Source: JANYHH01 sp965249745 (GTDB lineage Bacteria > Deinococcota > Deinococci > Deinococcales > JAAFIG01). From it: a stretch of DNA of 64,000 nt. Numbering within the stretch: the stretch's first letter is position 1; every line of letters starts with the position of its first letter. This document shows positions 27,575-35,676 of the stretch, piece by piece. The notes below the pieces were generated by a model, which made no database searches, was not told the origin of the DNA, and worked only from the letters and a program-made list of their open reading frames with translations. The translations under genes and the position numbers were made by a program. The stretch lies in the NCBI GenBank assembly GCA_965249745.1, contig OZ252252.1:4092001-4156000 (forward strand), read 5' to 3'.

Positions 27575-28417
27575 TCACCCTTTCACGCTGCCGACCGTCA
27601 GCCCACCCTGCCAGTAGCGTTGCAGCAAGGAGAAACCGATCAGCAGCGGGATGATCGAGATGAACGCGCCGGTCACGATCAGGGCAATCAGCACCTGTTG
27701 GTTTCCGCCACTCGTGCTGACGCTCCAGGATTGCAAGCCGACCGTAACGGGGAACAATTTCTGGTCGCTCAGCATCACCAGCGGCAAGAAGAAGTTGTTC
27801 CAGATGCCCACGAAGGCGAACAGGAACATCGTCACGAGGGCGGGCTTCAGGATGTTGAGGGAGATGCTGAAAAACGTGCGCCACTCGCTCGAGCCGTCAA
27901 TTCGGGCCGCGTCCAGAAGCTCGTCCGGGATCGAGGCATCGCTGTAAACGCGCGCCAGGTACACGCCGAACGGACTCACGAAACTTGGCAGCAACACCGC
28001 CCAGTAAGTGTTGGCCAACCCCCACGAACTGATGAGGAGATACAGCGGCAGCACCAACGCGGTTCCCGGAACCAGCACACCGGTCAATACGGCGTTAAAG
28101 AAGGCGTTCCGGCCCGCGAACCTGAACTTCGCCAGCGCGTAGCCCGCCGCTGTCGAAATCAGCGTGCTGACCGTGGCCCCCACCCCGGCGTAGAGAAAGG
28201 TGTTGAACAACCAGTGCGCGTAGATCCCGTGGTCTTGCGAGAACAATTCGCGCAGGTTGGTGAACAGGTTCCACTCGCCGAACCACAGGCCGGGCGTACT
28301 GAACAGGTCGCCCAGGCTCTTCGTGGACGAGACCGCCAGCCAGACCAACGGCAGCAAAAAGTAGGCCGCGAGGGCGGTCAGGAGCGCCAGCGATGGGAGC
28401 GATTTTGTTTGGTTCAC
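27575..28417 (-). CDS. carbohydrate ABC transporter permease, MalG/AraQ type
   Basis: This 280-residue inner-membrane protein has six predicted helices. The EAA loop reads AARIDGSSEWRTFFSI, as in MalG-type permeases. I choose the GTG at 28417, three bases after the upstream permease stop. A longer frame from 28471 would overlap that gene by 53 bases and adds a non-membrane N-terminus. It pairs with the permease at 28419 and the binding protein at 31089. No ATPase gene is present nearby, so a shared MsmX/UgpC-type ATPase elsewhere probably drives it. Confidence 0.9.
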   Translation of the reverse strand: MNQTKSLPSLALLTALAAYFLLPLVWLAVSSTKSLGDLFSTPGLWFGEWNLFTNLRELFSQDHGIYAHWLFNTFLYAGVGATVSTLISTAAGYALAKFRFAGRNAFFNAVLTGVLVPGTALVLPLYLLISSWGLANTYWAVLLPSFVSPFGVYLARVYSDASIPDELLDAARIDGSSEWRTFFSISLNILKPALVTMFLFAFVGIWNNFFLPLVMLSDQKLFPVTVGLQSWSVSTSGGNQQVLIALIVTGAFISIIPLLIGFSLLQRYWQGGLTVGSVKG

Positions 28418-28418
28418 G

Positions 28419-29366
28419 TTAAACCCCCGAGTAGCGGCGAACGAGCCTGAGGAAGCCGAAGGAGAAGACAAAGGCCGCCAGCGCCAGGATCACCGCGAGG
28501 GCCGCCGCGTAGTTGTAGTTGTTGTCGCCGAAGGCCGTGCTGTAGGCGTACAGATTCGGCGAGAAGTAACTCGGCACGGCGCTCGAGATTTCTCTCAATA
28601 ACACCGGTTCGTTGAAGAGTTGCAGCGTGCCGATGCTCGAGAAAATCGTGGTCAGCACCAGTGTCGGCAGCAGCATCGGGATTTTGATGAAGCGAGCCAC
28701 CTGGAACCCATTGGCTCCGTCTAGCGCTGCGGATTCGTAGAGTTCCTTCGGGATGGCCTGCAACCCAGCGTAGAGGATCAGCATGTTGTAGCCGGTGAAT
28801 TGCCAGACGGTGATGTTGACCATCGCGAGCAAAACCCCACCCGGTGCCAGCAAGTCGGTGTGCACACCCAAGCCCTCGAGTCCCCTAACGAGCGGGCTGA
28901 GTTGCGGGTTGTAGAGGAACCCCCACAACAGCGCCCCGATGATCCCAGGCACGGCGTAGGGCGCGAAGAAAGCCAAACGAAAGAATCCCACCAGTCTCGA
29001 GGTCAGACCGTCCAGCATGAGCGCCAGGATCAGCGCCAGAACCAGCATCAGCGGCACTTGAATTGCGGCGTAGGTCAAAATATTTTTCAGACCCGCGTAG
29101 AACTTGGCGTCCTGGAAGACCTCGAGGTAATTGCCTAAGCCCTGAAAGACCAGTTGTGGGGCCTCGAGGCCCAATCCGCTGCGGGTGAGCTTGAACAGGC
29201 TCTGCCAGAGCGCGTATAGAATAGGCAAGACGAAGAACAGGGCGAACAAAATCCCGAACGGGGCCACGAAGGTGTACGGTATCCACCAGTCATGGCGTCG
29301 GCGGCGCTTCTCGGCTGGCCTGGTTTTGACGAGAACATGGGGCACGGATTTCTCCATTGCAGTCAC
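28419..29366 (-). CDS. carbohydrate ABC transporter permease, MalF/AraP type
   Basis: The 315-residue protein has a basic cytoplasmic N-terminus (KRRRRHDWW), then six membrane helices and the EAA loop ESAALDGANGFQVARFI. It is the first gene of a permease pair. Its ATG lies 43 bases downstream of a LacI-type operator with its own -35 and -10, so it can be transcribed separately from the PhyH-like gene upstream. The probable substrate is an arabinose-containing sugar, from context. Confidence 0.9.
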   Translation of the reverse strand: MTAMEKSVPHVLVKTRPAEKRRRRHDWWIPYTFVAPFGILFALFFVLPILYALWQSLFKLTRSGLGLEAPQLVFQGLGNYLEVFQDAKFYAGLKNILTYAAIQVPLMLVLALILALMLDGLTSRLVGFFRLAFFAPYAVPGIIGALLWGFLYNPQLSPLVRGLEGLGVHTDLLAPGGVLLAMVNITVWQFTGYNMLILYAGLQAIPKELYESAALDGANGFQVARFIKIPMLLPTLVLTTIFSSIGTLQLFNEPVLLREISSAVPSYFSPNLYAYSTAFGDNNYNYAAALAVILALAAFVFSFGFLRLVRRYSGV

Positions 29367-29803
29367 GGGTGCTTTCTGCCCGAGGCGATCAAACCCAGGT
29401 CTTCATGGTTGTGAGCGTTCACAATATAGTGTCCGCCGATCAAGTTCGTCAAGTTGGATGCGGGGACAAGACCAAACACGCCCTCAATCTCTGAAGGTCG
29501 GATTCCCCGAGGCTTACCCTGTGGTTGCAACGCTCGAGTGATCGGGCGTGCCTTACGGGTGGCTCGAAAAGATTCAACGCTATTACTCCCTCTTTTTCCT
29601 TGCCTCGAGGTTCTCGGTTGTGCGGATTGCAATCGCCTAAGACCGAGGACAGAGTGAGACGCCGATGGGGCGTCCGAAAACTCGAGCCGTGGCTTTGAGC
29701 GCGCTATTTTCTCTCGCGTGTAAAACCGCGTTCTCAGATCAGAAGCTGTCATCCCGACGGGAGGTTCTGAACCCGCGAACATCCCCGTAGCGCCTCACAT
29801 CGC
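29367..29803 (-). other. 437-bp intergenic region holding the permease promoter
   Basis: The right two thirds show no gene I can support. An open frame reading 29782 to 29363 has no ribosome-binding site and runs over the promoter. The left third contains the operator and promoter listed separately. Confidence 0.5.
29409..29452 (-). promoter_or_regulatory. promoter plus LacI-type operator for the permease genes
   Basis: On the minus strand the -35 is TTGACG (29447-29452), the spacer 18 bases and the -10 TATATT (29423-29428). The palindromic operator TTGTGAACGCTCACAA (29409-29424) shares its first two bases with the end of the -10, so a bound repressor would block initiation. The half-sites match those recognised by E. 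coli LacI. Confidence 0.85.
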
Positions 29804-30805
29804 TCACGACTGCTTCGGCGTTACGCTGGGGATCACATCGCCCGCGCTGCAAAACGCGGACTCGGTGTGGACGGTGTGAACGATGCGGAGTTCGGCGGCA
29901 TCGTCGGAACCGGTCTTCGGGCGAAGGTCAGCCTCGAGGTTCCACTCGAATTGGACCGCCTCAGGGAACTGCCGCTCGAAGGCGCGCAGCGCCACGGGGA
30001 TCAGCCGCAAGCGCTTGTCAATCCAGTCGCGGTCCCAGGGACCTTCGTTGAGGATTTGCTCTGCGGAGCGGAACTCGTAGTAGAGCGTGCGGCGCAGGGC
30101 CGCACCGCGCGTGGCGGGCGAGCCGTGCGCGACCATTACGTCGTGCAACAGCACATCGCCAGGCTCCATCTCGACCACGACCGCGTCCGGCACGTCCCAA
30201 CCGAACTCATCTGTGAGGTCGCAGAAGTCCTGGCGGGCAGTCTGGCTCTTCGGGACGACGAGCAGCGCGCCCGCCTCGCCCCTCGAGGCATCTAAGTACA
30301 CGTCGAGGTTGAAGATGCGGTGGTTGCGCGGGTGAATCGCGTCCTGATGCCAGATCACCTCCTTGCCGTCGCCCTCCTGCTTGAAGACCATGCTCTCGTA
30401 GGTCGGGATGAAATTGGGGCCGCACAGGCTCTCGGCCACGCCGAGAACCTCTGGGCTGCCGAGCAACTCGAGCGAGGCCGCGAAGCCCTTGTCGTGCAAG
30501 TAGTTGACGCGCCACATGACGGTTTTGCCCTCGCGCTCGGCGAAGGCCCAGTCCGCGTCCCAACGCGCCTTACTCGTGCGCTCGCCGTCGTTCTGGTACT
30601 GCGTCCAGCCCCGCTCGATCCAGCCCTGACCGGCCTCCTGGAGCCGCGCCAGCAGGGGCTTCGGAATCCACCCACGAAGGATCAGGTAGCCGTTCTCGTC
30701 GAAGAAGGCGATTTGCTCTTCGCTCAGGTGGTACGGCGAGCGCCCTTCCGCGCGGGCGGTCTGGATGGGCTGGCGGGGAGCTGTTTTGATGGACGCTGTT
30801 GTCAT
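29804..30805 (-). CDS. phytanoyl-CoA dioxygenase (PhyH)-family Fe(II)/2-oxoglutarate oxygenase
   Basis: The ATG at 30805 follows AAGGAG. An in-frame start 81 bases upstream lacks one. The 333-residue protein has the double-stranded beta-helix motif: HQDAIHPRNH (metal ligands His and Asp), a second His in DVLLHDVMVAHGS, and a distal Arg for 2-oxoglutarate. ENGYLILRGWI at the N-terminus is typical. It lies between the binding protein and the permeases of a sugar importer, so it may oxidise a substituent of the imported glycoside. PhyH-like enzymes near sugar transporters are known, but the reaction here is unknown. Confidence 0.85.
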   Translation of the reverse strand: MTTASIKTAPRQPIQTARAEGRSPYHLSEEQIAFFDENGYLILRGWIPKPLLARLQEAGQGWIERGWTQYQNDGERTSKARWDADWAFAEREGKTVMWRVNYLHDKGFAASLELLGSPEVLGVAESLCGPNFIPTYESMVFKQEGDGKEVIWHQDAIHPRNHRIFNLDVYLDASRGEAGALLVVPKSQTARQDFCDLTDEFGWDVPDAVVVEMEPGDVLLHDVMVAHGSPATRGAALRRTLYYEFRSAEQILNEGPWDRDWIDKRLRLIPVALRAFERQFPEAVQFEWNLEADLRPKTGSDDAAELRIVHTVHTESAFCSAGDVIPSVTPKQS

Positions 30806-30898
30806 GTCGTCTCCTTCTGGGTCGTCAAGCTGAGTGATTGAAATCACCCAAGTCTCTTCGCTGATAATCGCTTCGTCTTCGCACATGAGCGCAAAACC

Positions 30899-31087
30899 CT
30901 ACCTCGCTCGAACACCGCCCTCGAGCACGGTCACCACTTCGCGGGTGACATCGCCCTTTATCAGCACGTCACCCGCGAAACCACGAATCCGGTTGCCGCT
31001 CACCTCGAGTTGCAGCTCGAGAACCATTCGTGGCAAGAGTATCGAATTTTTGCCTTCAACTTGCCTGCTCGAGCGCCTGTCCGTCAC
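30899..31087 (-). CDS. possible small protein, 62 aa
   Basis: A GTG at 31087, one base past the binding-protein stop, opens a 62-residue frame ending 93 bases before the PhyH start. The second half (LELQLEVSGNRIRG, VLIKGDVTREVVTVLEGGV) reads like beta strands of a real protein or of a truncated domain. No ribosome-binding site beyond the preceding gene end is visible. It could be a coupled small gene or the remnant of a longer one. Confidence 0.4.
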   Translation of the reverse strand: MTDRRSSRQVEGKNSILLPRMVLELQLEVSGNRIRGFAGDVLIKGDVTREVVTVLEGGVRAR

Positions 31088-31088
31088 T

Positions 31089-32345
31089 TCACTTGACGTT
31101 GAAACCCTGCTTTTTCATAAACGTCACGGTGCTGGCTTGCACGGCGTCAATCGCTTGCGGCAGTGTGATCTGCCCGGTGGCGACGAGACCGAACTGGTCG
31201 GAGAAGTCGCGGTAGACCTGGGTCATCGTCGGCCCCCACTGGAAGGAGGGGTCCACGCGGCGCTGCGCCTGGCGGAAGACGAGGTTGCTCTTCTGGTTCC
31301 CGAGGAACGGGAACGGTTTGGCGAGTTCGGACGATTCCAGCCCCGCGTTCAGGGCCGGGTACATGCCGCCCTTGACGGCGCTGATGGTATTTTCTTTATT
31401 GCCGAGGTAAACGACCAGCTTGGCCGCCTCTTTGGAGTGCTTGCTGTCTTTCGTGACGGTGAGCGCCGTGCCGCCCCAGTTCCCGGAGCTTGGCTTTCCG
31501 TTGTCCCAGACGGGCAGCAGCGCCACGCGCCAGGACCCGGTGGTCTTTGGAGCGATGGACTCGAGAAAGCCCGGTCCCCAGGCGGCGGTCGGCCAGGTGG
31601 CGTAGTTGCCGTTTTGGAAGTTGCCGTACCACTCGTCGTTCCAGGCCGGGCCGATCTTGACGAACTTCTTCTCGATCAGACCCTGCCAGAACTGGCCGAC
31701 GCGTTTGGTGGCGTCGTCGTTGATCTTCACTTCCCAGCCATCGCCGCTTTGCTTGAACCAGCGAGCGCCCGCTTGCCAGGCGAGACCCGTGAACCAGCCG
31801 GGATCGTTCGAGGCGAAGCTGGCGATGTAACCATTGGGGTTGATGGCTTTCAGCTTCGCCGCCGCGTCCGCGAACGCGGCCCACGAGGTCGGCGCGGGGG
31901 CGTCAGCTTTCTTGAAGAGGTCAGCGCGGTACATCAGAGCCATCGGACCCGCATCCACCGGCATACCGTAAATCGCGCCGCCGAACGAGACCTGATTCCA
32001 CATCCACTGCTCGTATTGGCTTTTCAGTGGCGCGAGTCCCAAGGGGCCAATGTCGAGCAGCTTGCCGGTGGAAATGACGGTGGGCAGCATTTGGTATTCC
32101 ACGTTGGCGATGTCTGGCCCGTTGCCCGCCTTTAGCGCCGTGAGCAGCTTGTCGTAGTACGGCGCACCCATCGAGACCTTGAGCTGGTTGACCTTGATGT
32201 CGGGGTTCAGTTGCTCGAAGCGTTTGATGGCAGCCTCGTCGCCACCCCAGATGCTGAGTTCCACCCGTGCGTTCTGGGATTGAACCTGGGCGGCTGTCAA
32301 CGTCAACAGCGCCACGATACCTAAAGCTCGAAACGGAACGCTCAT
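31089..32345 (-). CDS. extracellular sugar-binding protein of an ABC transporter (family 1)
   Basis: The ATG at 32345 is preceded by AGGAGG, and the signal peptide (MSVPFRALGIVALLTLTAAQVQS) starts there. The mature 395 residues match family 1 solute-binding proteins: VELSIWGGDEAAIKRFEQ, DIANVEYQMLP, YGMPVDAGPMALMYRADLF and WGPGFLESIAPKTTGSW. No lipobox cysteine is seen, so it may be free in the periplasm or anchored by its signal. First gene of the transporter set, directly controlled by the operator at 32430. The exact sugar is inferred only from the arabinose genes. Confidence 0.92.
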   Translation of the reverse strand: MSVPFRALGIVALLTLTAAQVQSQNARVELSIWGGDEAAIKRFEQLNPDIKVNQLKVSMGAPYYDKLLTALKAGNGPDIANVEYQMLPTVISTGKLLDIGPLGLAPLKSQYEQWMWNQVSFGGAIYGMPVDAGPMALMYRADLFKKADAPAPTSWAAFADAAAKLKAINPNGYIASFASNDPGWFTGLAWQAGARWFKQSGDGWEVKINDDATKRVGQFWQGLIEKKFVKIGPAWNDEWYGNFQNGNYATWPTAAWGPGFLESIAPKTTGSWRVALLPVWDNGKPSSGNWGGTALTVTKDSKHSKEAAKLVVYLGNKENTISAVKGGMYPALNAGLESSELAKPFPFLGNQKSNLVFRQAQRRVDPSFQWGPTMTQVYRDFSDQFGLVATGQITLPQAIDAVQASTVTFMKKQGFNVK

Positions 32346-32429
32346 GCTTCCTCCTGTTGGCATCTCCGAGGATCTTCTCGAGATAACCGGGGCGTCAGCC
32401 GACTCATCGGTTGCGCTTGCAGCTTGTAT

Positions 32430-32472
32430 TTGTGAACGTTCACAAGATAATGCCACAGCCTAGACTTGTCAA
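32430..32472 (-). promoter_or_regulatory. promoter plus perfect LacI-type operator for the binding-protein gene
   Basis: Minus strand: -35 TTGACA (32467-32472), 17-base spacer, -10 TATCTT (32444-32449). TTGTGAACGTTCACAA (32430-32445) is a perfect 16-base palindrome sharing its first two bases with the -10. It lies 85 bases upstream of the ATG. Confidence 0.9.
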
Positions 32473-32685
32473 GTCAGGCGGGTTACACCATTCGAGGCTC
32501 GAGGTTCACCGGGCGGTGACCAGGAGCGGGGTTCGACTTTCCAGGAAGCCTGTCGGTTCGCTTCGAGATTCAAAAACACTGTTTGAGTGGGCTTTTACTT
32601 ACCACCCGACTGAAAAAGAAACGTTCTTGTCTGATATGCATCTATATTTGTTTGGGTAGGAAACACAACAGAGAACTGGCAACGC

Positions 32686-32729
32686 TTGACGCGCTTCTTT
32701 GGTTCATGCTAGCTTGTGATCGCTCACAC
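32686..32729 (+). promoter_or_regulatory. promoter plus LacI-type operator for the beta-helix lipoprotein
   Basis: Plus strand: -35 TTGACG (32686-32691), 18-base spacer, -10 TAGCTT (32710-32715). Operator TTGTGATCGCTCACAC (32714-32729) overlaps the -10 by the same two bases as at the other two promoters. It is the weakest of the three, with one arm mismatch at the edge. The transcript would have a leader of about 260 bases. Confidence 0.8.
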
Positions 32730-32813
32730 ATCTAAAATTCGACCTCGCACTCAGGAATTTGAGCGTGATGACTTGGCGGACGCGCCCGGCATCACGCCAC
32801 CAATCTCGAGCCG

Positions 32814-32826
32814 AAGGAGGTGATCC
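32814..32826 (+). other. 13-base full complement of the 16S rRNA 3' end
   Basis: AAGGAGGTGATCC equals the complement of the conserved 16S tail, far longer than a normal ribosome-binding site. It lies in the leader of the lipoprotein gene with no start codon at working distance (the real start is at 32990). It could be a ribosome docking or regulatory site, or chance. Confidence 0.4.
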
Positions 32827-32989
32827 CCGCTCGCAACCTGTCGTCCGTACTGGCCAGCTCGAGAACGGACGGGACAGACGAGACGATAGCAATGATGCGT
32901 TCCGAATGGCTCGTTCCCCCTCGAGCAGCCCTCTGAATCCGGTGCTCAGACGCATCGCTGGGTTCCAAATGATGGAGACAGGAGTCGCC

Positions 32990-34612
32990 ATGCTGCATTC
33001 CGCGCGCTCGCGCCAAATCACCCTTCCTGCATTGATCGCCGCACTCGCCTTGACGGGTTGCTCGAGCCTCGACTCTCAGGTGAACATCAGTCCGACAACT
33101 ACAGCCCGAACACAGGCGGTCACGTCGCTGACCTACGTAGACTGCTCGAGCGCCACGAACGGCAGCGGCACACAAACCAGTCCCTGGAACTCGCTCACCG
33201 GACCGAACAACACCACCTACGGTCCCTACGGCTGGGTCCTCCTGAAGCGCGGTACAACTTGTTACGGGCAACTCTGGCCCAAAGGCTCGGGCGCGTCGGG
33301 TCAGCAGGCGGGGATCGGCTATTACGGCTCCTCCGGTGGATTGCCAATCATTGACGGTGGAAGCTCGAGTTCCGCGATCAGGCTCTTCAACCAGCACCAT
33401 TGGACGGTTGAGAATATAGAGACCCGAGGCGGCAACCCGGACGGCGTGAAGATTGGAGGGGACACGGCCAACACGACCTTCGCCGGGTTTCGGATCACCA
33501 ACTTGATCGCGCACGATGTGGGCGGTACACCGACCTCCAAGGACACCGGCATCATCGAGGTCGGCCCGACTTGGGGAAGCAGCGCGAAGTTCGACGACGT
33601 GATCATTGACGGGGCGCAGGCGCACCACAGCGCTCAGTGGATGGGGATTCATATCTCGTGCAGTGGCAATAGTAACTTCGCTGGAAATGCCAATTCCATC
33701 ATCATTCGCAACTCGGCGACCTGGACGGTGGGCGGTGACGGCATTACGATCTTCGGCTGCAACAACGGCCTGATCGAGAAGAATGTCGCTGCTGACGTGG
33801 GCAAAATCACCACCGGAGGTATCGGTACGCCCAACGCCATCTGGACCTGGGCCTGCAAAGATTGCACCGTGCAGTACAACGAGGGTTACGACGTGCATTC
33901 GCCCGGCGTGGACGGCGGTGTGTACGACATTGATTGGAACACCACCAACGGATTGGTGCAGTACAACTACGGTCACGACGCCGACGGCTACTGCGCCTCT
34001 GTCTTCGGAGCCGAAAACTACACGACTGTCAATGCAACGATCCGTTACAACGTCTGCGCCAACAACGGGCGCGGCCAGGGGCAGGTCGGTCAGGGCGATT
34101 TCAACCTCGCCACCTGGAACGGCGGCAAGATTGACGGCGTGCGAATCTATAACAACACCAGCTACTGGAACCCAATATCCAACCAGCCGGTACTCGTCAA
34201 TCAAGGCACAGTTTTCACCGGCTCGAGAGAACGGATGTTCAAGAACAACATTCTGGTTTCCACCGTGGACAAGCTGATCTGGACGGACAACACCTTGACG
34301 CTGAACAACAACCTGTACTGGTACACGAACGGCTCCAGCCCGTCGTGGGGCTACGGTGGCGGCTGGTGGAACAGCTTCGCGGGTTACAAGAGCGCCACGG
34401 GTCAGGACGCCCAGGGAAAGCAAGCCGATCCGCTGCTGAACAGCCCGACCTACCACGCGGCGGGCAAGCCGACGACGCAGTTCACGCTCCAAAGCGGTTC
34501 CCCCGCCATCAACACCGGTGCGAACGTCGGCAGTATGGGCGCACAGGATTTCTTCGGTACGGGTATCCCGCAGGGCGGAAGCTACGACATCGGGGCGGCT
34601 GAGTTCAAGTAA
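32990..34612 (+). CDS. right-handed beta-helix lipoprotein of the arabinose regulon
   Basis: The ATG at 32990 follows AGGAG (32980-32984) and begins a lipoprotein signal ending LALTGC. Open frame continues upstream but lacks any signal or binding site. The 540 residues form Asn/Gly-rich beta-helix coils: TYVDCSSATNGSGTQTSPWN, IIRNSATWTVGGDGI, PGVDGGVYDIDWN, YGHDADGYCASVFG. The C-terminal motif SPAINTGANVGSMGAQDFFG, ending DIGAAEFK, is a common end of polysaccharide-acting helix proteins. A promoter with the arabinose-type operator controls it, so it probably binds or cleaves an arabinose-containing polymer at the surface to feed the importer. Catalytic residues not identified. Confidence 0.85.
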   Translation: MLHSARSRQITLPALIAALALTGCSSLDSQVNISPTTTARTQAVTSLTYVDCSSATNGSGTQTSPWNSLTGPNNTTYGPYGWVLLKRGTTCYGQLWPKGSGASGQQAGIGYYGSSGGLPIIDGGSSSSAIRLFNQHHWTVENIETRGGNPDGVKIGGDTANTTFAGFRITNLIAHDVGGTPTSKDTGIIEVGPTWGSSAKFDDVIIDGAQAHHSAQWMGIHISCSGNSNFAGNANSIIIRNSATWTVGGDGITIFGCNNGLIEKNVAADVGKITTGGIGTPNAIWTWACKDCTVQYNEGYDVHSPGVDGGVYDIDWNTTNGLVQYNYGHDADGYCASVFGAENYTTVNATIRYNVCANNGRGQGQVGQGDFNLATWNGGKIDGVRIYNNTSYWNPISNQPVLVNQGTVFTGSRERMFKNNILVSTVDKLIWTDNTLTLNNNLYWYTNGSSPSWGYGGGWWNSFAGYKSATGQDAQGKQADPLLNSPTYHAAGKPTTQFTLQSGSPAINTGANVGSMGAQDFFGTGIPQGGSYDIGAAEFK

Positions 34613-34650
34613 AAAAGTCCAAGTAAATAGAGTGCAAGAAAAGCAGAGGC

Positions 34651-34706
34651 AACACCGTTCAGGCGCTGGCAGTTCCTCGAGACCTTCCCGCCTCCTGAAC
34701 GGTGTT
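34651..34706 (+). terminator. long-loop inverted repeat, possible terminator
   Basis: AACACCGTTCAGG and CCTGAACGGTGTT pair perfectly (13 bp) around 30 bases, 39 bases after the lipoprotein stop. Only TTT follows. Confidence 0.5.
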
Positions 34707-34795
34707 TCCAGGCGCTCGCTCGAGCAAGTGCGATTGTGTAACGACGAAAAGGAATCCGTTCAGACGCTCCGAGTTCTCAAAGAAAGGCCTATCCG

Positions 34796-35383
34796 ATGAG
34801 GCGCGCCCCACCGAACCCGTTCTGGTTCGCCCGTTCTCGAGTGGGTTTACGGCTCGCGCTGAGCGCGTCGCTGCTCGGGGTGAGCCTCGTAACGAGGCTC
34901 TACCTTCTGCCGCACCCGCCGTCCGGTCAGGTGTCGGCGATTGAAGCTCCAGCGCCGGACTTCCAACTCGAGCGGGCGGGCGGAGGGCAGGTCTCACTCA
35001 GGGAATATCGTCGTAAGCGCGTCTTGCTCTGCTTTGTAAACACCCTGAGCGACCCCACCGGCCGGGTCGGCAACCCGTCGCGGGGTCAGGTCGTGTTTCT
35101 GATCAGCATGGCGAGGCAGTACGGCGTGAACGTCGTCCTGGTGGACGCTACGCGAGCGAGCGGCGCGGCCAATCAACCAGACCTCACAGCCATCGCCCTG
35201 ACCTGGCACTTGAACGGGCTACCGCTGCTCGAGGATCCCACCGGAGCGGTCGGTCGCCAGTACGGGCTGCGTGAGACCCCGACCATCTTTTTAATTCGCC
35301 CGGATGGCAGACTGGCGGCGCGTTGGGACGGTTTCGTGCCCGCCCAAGTTTTGGCGGGCGCACTGACTGGGACGGGACGGTGA
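34796..35383 (+). CDS. membrane-anchored thioredoxin-fold protein lacking CXXC
   Basis: The 195-residue protein has an N-terminal membrane anchor (about 15-38) and then a TlpA/redoxin-like domain: APDFQLERAGGGQVSLREYR, RVLLCFVN, VVLVDATR and RETPTIFLIRPDGRLAARWDG with the cis-Pro loop TPT. Where the active-site WCxxC should follow the first strand it reads TLSDPTGRVG, so thiol-disulfide exchange is not expected. The single Cys is in the strand before. It may act as a binding or scaffold domain. Neighbours give no operon clue. Confidence 0.75.
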   Translation: MRRAPPNPFWFARSRVGLRLALSASLLGVSLVTRLYLLPHPPSGQVSAIEAPAPDFQLERAGGGQVSLREYRRKRVLLCFVNTLSDPTGRVGNPSRGQVVFLISMARQYGVNVVLVDATRASGAANQPDLTAIALTWHLNGLPLLEDPTGAVGRQYGLRETPTIFLIRPDGRLAARWDGFVPAQVLAGALTGTGR

Positions 35384-35676
35384 TCGAACCCTGTTCTGCG
35401 GGGTTGGCACGCCTCTGATGAATACCAGAAAGCTCGGGACGCACGGTCACCGCATCGCGTTGGCTCGAGCGGTACTCCTTAAGTACGTCCGGTTTGAGAT
35501 GGACGCCTGTCGAAGTTTTATGCTCTTCAAACTAGCCCTGACACGACCTCTCTTGAATTACAGAAGAATTCAGAAGTCTACGTTTCAACGCACAGATACT
35601 TAGTTCTAGACTACCGGATTGTACACGCCAGAAATCCCCTGAGACCGAGGTCGAAACGTTCGCCTCGCTGATGCGA

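Noticed and set aside
29363..29782. 139-codon frame upstream of the permease
   Set aside because: It would run across the -35, -10 and operator and has no ribosome-binding site.
32792..34492. 566-codon open frame on the minus strand
   Set aside because: It is fully antisense to the beta-helix lipoprotein, has no signal or family motif, and runs through its leader. Lack of stops follows from the codon bias of the real gene.
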